Of a stretch of 64,000 bases of DNA, positions 60,724 to 64,000 are shown piece after piece. The notes under the pieces were generated by a model, which was not told the origin of the DNA, ran no database searches, and worked only from the letters and a program-made list of their open reading frames with translations. A program made the translations under genes and the position numbers. The stretch lies in NCBI RefSeq assembly GCF_014773275.1, contig NZ_JACWMW010000004.1:124001-188000 (forward strand), in the 5' to 3' direction. Source of the stretch: Mucilaginibacter rigui. GTDB taxonomy: Bacteria; Bacteroidota; Bacteroidia; Sphingobacteriales; Sphingobacteriaceae. The first letter of the stretch is position 1, and each line of letters begins with the position of its first letter.

Positions 60724-61825
60724 AAAAACAAGTCTACCCTTTATTGATAAGATATTTTTGTGGATAAACTACTTGCTTTGCCTGGCCCTGCTGCTTGGTT
60801 ATTTAGCCCCGGTTGTTGACCCCCGCAAATTTTGGCCCATCGCCTTTTTTGGATTGGCCTACCCGCCTTTACTGATAGCTAACCTGCTGATCATGGCTTA
60901 CTGGCTTATCCGCAAAAGCTGGTTCATAGGCCTGTCGGCAATTACCATATTAATAGGCTGGAATGTTTTGATGAACAATGTTGGTATCCGCCTGCCATCA
61001 TCGGCAAGCAGCGCCCCAAGCCTAAAGGTTTTAAGGCTGATGACCTATAATGTACATAATTTTAAACGTTACGGTGCCAAAAACGATGTATCTACCAAGC
61101 ACGAGATACTTGATCTGATAGGGCAGGAGCAGCCGGACATTATAGGTATACAGGAGTTTTTTACCCGCAAAAAGGGTCAGTATAATATGATAGATTCTGT
61201 AAAGAAGGTAATGCGCGCCCAACATTATTATTTTGAGCCTACCATGACCAGTTCCAGCGAATCTATCGGGATGGCTATCTTTTCTAAATATCCTATTAAA
61301 TCATACGGGCTGGTGCAACTGGCAGCTAAAGGCAGCGGCAACCAGTGTTTATATGTTGATGTAGAAAAAGATGGTGGAGTGTTGCGTATGTACAGCGTGC
61401 ATCTGCAATCCATTAATTTCGATCCGCAGGATTATAAGTATTTGGGCAACCTTTCATCAAAGGGTAAAACAGATATTAGCGGCACCAAGCGTGTTGGCTG
61501 GAAATTGAAGACAGCTTTTCAAAAACGCAGCGACCAGGTTTTTATCATAAAAGAGCATGCCCATAAATGCCCGTACCCGTACATTATATCCGGCGATTTT
61601 AACGACACCCCTTCTTCTTTCGCGGTTAACCAAATGGCAAAGGGGCTAAAAAATGCTTTCAGGGAAAAAGGAGCCGGTTTGGGGCGTACCTACAACGGGG
61701 CGTTCCCCAATTACCAGATAGATTATGTAATGGCCAGCCCGCAGTTTGATGTATGGGAGTACAAGATCATCGAAAAAAAATTGTCAGATCATTATCCTTT
61801 AAGTACGGTTTTGGTATTAAAATAA
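60713..61825 (+). CDS. Endonuclease/exonuclease/phosphatase family membrane protein
   Basis: The ATG at 60713 gives 370 residues. Three hydrophobic segments (about 12-100) precede the EEP domain: LRLMTYNVHNF, DIIGIQEFF (metal Glu), YSVHLQSINF, YIISGDFNDTPSS and IDYVMASPQF followed by LSDHYPLSTVL (catalytic His). The family includes nucleases and lipid phosphoesterases; the exact substrate is unknown. A longer frame from 60602 would lie inside the rhomboid gene. Confidence 0.92.
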   Translation: MRAKKTSLPFIDKIFLWINYLLCLALLLGYLAPVVDPRKFWPIAFFGLAYPPLLIANLLIMAYWLIRKSWFIGLSAITILIGWNVLMNNVGIRLPSSASSAPSLKVLRLMTYNVHNFKRYGAKNDVSTKHEILDLIGQEQPDIIGIQEFFTRKKGQYNMIDSVKKVMRAQHYYFEPTMTSSSESIGMAIFSKYPIKSYGLVQLAAKGSGNQCLYVDVEKDGGVLRMYSVHLQSINFDPQDYKYLGNLSSKGKTDISGTKRVGWKLKTAFQKRSDQVFIIKEHAHKCPYPYIISGDFNDTPSSFAVNQMAKGLKNAFREKGAGLGRTYNGAFPNYQIDYVMASPQFDVWEYKIIEKKLSDHYPLSTVLVLK

Positions 61826-61858
61826 CATCATCCAAATTAAACTCCACGCCTAAAATTG

Positions 61859-61866
61859 TAAGTTTG
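61859..61866 (+). promoter_or_regulatory. TAAGTTTG box directly before cysS
   Basis: It matches TAnnTTTG and ends 5 bp before the cysS ATG. If it is used, the transcript starts almost at the start codon, giving a leaderless or near-leaderless mRNA. No TTTG box at the right distance was found. Confidence 0.35.
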
Positions 61867-61871
61867 CGCAC

Positions 61872-63362
61872 ATGGAACAAAAATTATTTGTTTACAACAC
61901 TTTAACACGTAAAAAAGAAGAATTTAAGCCGCTAAACCCCGGGCATGTGGGGATGTATGTTTGCGGCCCTACAGTTTACAGCGATGTGCATTTAGGCAAC
62001 TGCCGTACTTTTATATCATTCGATCTTATCTTCAGGTACCTGTTACACCTGGGTTATAAGGTACGCTATGTGCGTAACATAACCGATGCCGGCCATTTGG
62101 AGGGCGATGCCGATGAGGGAGAGGACAAAGTGTCAAAAAAGGCAAAGATAGCCCAGCTGGAGCCTATGGAGATTGTACAGAAGTACACGGTAGATTTCCA
62201 TAACGTGATGCAGATATTTAATTCGCTGCCGCCAAGTATTGAACCTACCGCTACCGGCCATATTATTGAACAGATAGAACTGGTAAAAGCTATACTGGCC
62301 AAAGGCTATGCTTATGAGGTTGATGGCTCGGTTTACTTTGATGTGGAAAAATACAACCAAACACAGGATTACGGCATTTTAAACGGCCGCAACCTGGAGG
62401 ATATGTTGAACAATACCCGTTCATTAGGCGGGCAGAACGAGAAACATGGCAAGCTTGATTTTGCCTTATGGATAAAAGCCAAACCCGAGCATTTAATGAA
62501 GTGGCCATCGCCATGGGGATTGGGTTTCCCGGGCTGGCATTTGGAGTGTTCTGCCATGAGCAACAAATACCTGGGCCAGCAATTTGACATCCACGGCGGC
62601 GGGATAGACCTGATGCCCACCCACCATACCAATGAGATAGCACAGAACGTAGCTTGCTGCGGTAAAAACCCGGCATCGTATTGGCTGCATACCAATATGC
62701 TTACTACCAACGGGCAAAAAATGTCAAAATCGTTAGGGAACAGCTTTTTGCCGCATGAGTTATTTTTAGGGACGCACCCATTACTTAAAAAAGGCTATAG
62801 CCCCATGACGGTGAGGTTCTTTTTTATGCAGGCCAGCTACCGCAGTACAGTCGATTTTAGCAATGAGGCCATTGAAGCTGCCGAGATATTTTATAAAAAG
62901 CTTTCCGAAGCTGCTAAAAAGCTGATTACACTACAACAGGCAGCTATAACCAATGTTGATGATGACACCGATAAGGCCATTAATGGATATTGCGATGACT
63001 GCTATACAGGCATGAACGACAATTTTAATTCGCCAAAAACGTTAGAGGCATTAAGTAACTTATCCAAGTGGGTAAACTCGTACGCATCAAGCACCCGTAA
63101 TTCGGGCGAGATTACTGCGCAAACTTTTGAACGGATGAAGAAAACGTATAACGATTTCTTTTTTGATGTATTAGGCTTAAAAACAGAGGATGGCGATAAT
63201 GCCGATACTGACGAATTGATGCAACTGGTGATAAAATTGCGCAACGAGGCTAAACAAAATAAGGACTACGCCACATCTGATAAGATAAGGGAGGGGCTAA
63301 AAAATATCGGGTTTCAATTGAACGATAATAAGCAAGGCACTACCGACTGGGTAAGAATTTAG
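61872..63362 (+). CDS. cysS: Cysteinyl-tRNA synthetase
   Basis: The 496-residue protein has the zinc Cys in MYVCGPTVYSDVHLGNCRTF, which also holds the HIGH-type motif HLGN. Further features are the WHLECSAMS segment with a zinc-ligand Cys, HHTNEIAQ, and the KMSKS motif in GQKMSKSLGNSF. The C-terminal helical domain ends KIREGLKNIGFQLNDNKQGT. It charges tRNA-Cys. Length is typical. Confidence 0.97.
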   Translation: MEQKLFVYNTLTRKKEEFKPLNPGHVGMYVCGPTVYSDVHLGNCRTFISFDLIFRYLLHLGYKVRYVRNITDAGHLEGDADEGEDKVSKKAKIAQLEPMEIVQKYTVDFHNVMQIFNSLPPSIEPTATGHIIEQIELVKAILAKGYAYEVDGSVYFDVEKYNQTQDYGILNGRNLEDMLNNTRSLGGQNEKHGKLDFALWIKAKPEHLMKWPSPWGLGFPGWHLECSAMSNKYLGQQFDIHGGGIDLMPTHHTNEIAQNVACCGKNPASYWLHTNMLTTNGQKMSKSLGNSFLPHELFLGTHPLLKKGYSPMTVRFFFMQASYRSTVDFSNEAIEAAEIFYKKLSEAAKKLITLQQAAITNVDDDTDKAINGYCDDCYTGMNDNFNSPKTLEALSNLSKWVNSYASSTRNSGEITAQTFERMKKTYNDFFFDVLGLKTEDGDNADTDELMQLVIKLRNEAKQNKDYATSDKIREGLKNIGFQLNDNKQGTTDWVRI

Positions 63363-63459
63363 TTAATAAGTGTTAAAACAATTTGCCACGGGGCGGGCTT
63401 TATGTTTATCAGTAAAATTATTTATTAAATTGCCCCAACTAATCTATACTACCGTTAAC

Positions 63460-64000
63460 ATGAAAAGATCAATATTAGCCGCTATACTATTATCAGGCCT
63501 AAGCCTTACGGCTTTGTCGCAAACAAAAGTTGAAGTGGCATCAGTTGTAACCGCCGAAGAAAACTTTAATAAATTAGTTGATCGTAAGGGCATTAAGGAT
63601 GGTTTTTTAGGGGTTACCGACCCGGAAGGATTTGTTTTTAAACCCAACGTGGTTAAAATAACCGATTTTTATGAAGGTATTGATAAGCAACCCGGTAAAT
63701 TAAGCTGGCAGCCGAAATTTGCACGCATCTCTGCTAACGGCGATCTGGGTTTTACAGCCGGGCCGTACGTTTATCAGAATGGCAAAACAGACGATGATAA
63801 AGTTTATGGCGATTACTTATCAATATGGCGCCTTGATAACGCAGATAATAAATTTAAACTGGTAACCAACCTGGGTATACAACACCCGGAGCCTGAGCAG
63901 GATGTGGTTACCGATTTTAAAGAGCCCGACCTGACAAAACAAAAAGCGCCAAGTAAGGATCCGTTTGCGGGTAAAAAGATATTAACCGGTACCGATGGTA
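63460..64000 (+). CDS. Secreted SnoaL/DUF4440-like protein (partial, 3' end outside window)
   Basis: From ATG 63460 the frame is open to the window edge (180 codons). A signal peptide (about 1-20, LSLTALSQ) is followed by a fold like SnoaL/NTF2-type DUF4440 proteins: TAEENFNKLVDRKGIKDGFL, KLSWQPKFARISANGDLGFT, GDYLSIWRLDNADNKFKLVT. Function is unknown. Confidence 0.75.
   Translation, partial: MKRSILAAILLSGLSLTALSQTKVEVASVVTAEENFNKLVDRKGIKDGFLGVTDPEGFVFKPNVVKITDFYEGIDKQPGKLSWQPKFARISANGDLGFTAGPYVYQNGKTDDDKVYGDYLSIWRLDNADNKFKLVTNLGIQHPEPEQDVVTDFKEPDLTKQKAPSKDPFAGKKILTGTDG

Noticed and set aside
1..64000. CRISPR arrays
   Set aside because: No regularly spaced direct repeats of 24-40 bp with unique spacers were seen. 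The two-copy repeat at 53517-53590 has only a 6-bp spacer.
1..64000. Intact insertion sequences
   Set aside because: No transposase frame was recognised anywhere in the window.

Overview
The window comes from a Bacteroidota chromosome, most likely a Sphingobacteriaceae genus such as Mucilaginibacter or Pedobacter; this is inferred from gene content, not from a marker search. The signs are two SusC/SusD pairs, an ECF sigma/FecR pair, a GldFG-type permease, a BlaI/M56 pair, Bacteroidota-type promoters (TTTG, about 19 bp, TAnnTTTG) and a near absence of Shine-Dalgarno sequences.

Region 1 (1-1628): the 5' part of a C39-peptidase ABC exporter on the minus strand, then the promoter of a tRNA-Val(TAC) gene.

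Region 2 (1692-16788): an integrated island of about 15 kb in the 3' end of that tRNA. A 13-bp copy of the tRNA end (1692-1704) recurs at 16776-16788. A frameshifted, C-terminally truncated tyrosine integrase lies next to the tRNA. The cargo is a polysaccharide utilization locus: a divergent GntR/UTRA regulator, SusC, SusD, a mannose-6-phosphate isomerase with an extra N-terminal domain, a sugar MFS porter, a lipoprotein, a DUF5005/DUF4185-like propeller protein and a GH92 alpha-mannosidase with an F5/8C domain. Together they suggest capture, trimming, import and entry into glycolysis of a mannose-containing glycan.

Region 3 (16789-22106): a decayed accessory segment. It holds a shortened O-antigen-ligase-like gene, a lipoprotein, a start-less HExxH protein gene, a TPR-rifampin ADP-ribosyltransferase (Arr), Hsp20, a frameshifted small gene and an ORF6N-like remnant.

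Region 4 (22482-35609): an ECF sigma factor, ABC ATPase, fused GldF-GldG-like permease, FecR, SusC with STN domain, SusD and an M16 peptidase. This looks like a self-sensing outer-membrane uptake system, probably for peptides, with an ABC module set between sigma factor and anti-sigma factor.

Region 5 (35610-49514): a remnant-rich gap with a degenerate tRNA-Cys-like sequence, a beta-CASP hydrolase, BlaI plus an unusual M56-TonB_C-TonB_C-plug protein, a small membrane protein, a palindromic repeat, an M61 peptidase, an RND efflux operon, a response regulator and a BadF-type kinase.

Region 6 (49573-64000): mostly core genes: lnt, rsmI, serS, a serine hydrolase, an amidohydrolase, mutL, two rhomboid proteases, an EEP-family protein, cysS and the start of a SnoaL/DUF4440-like secreted protein.
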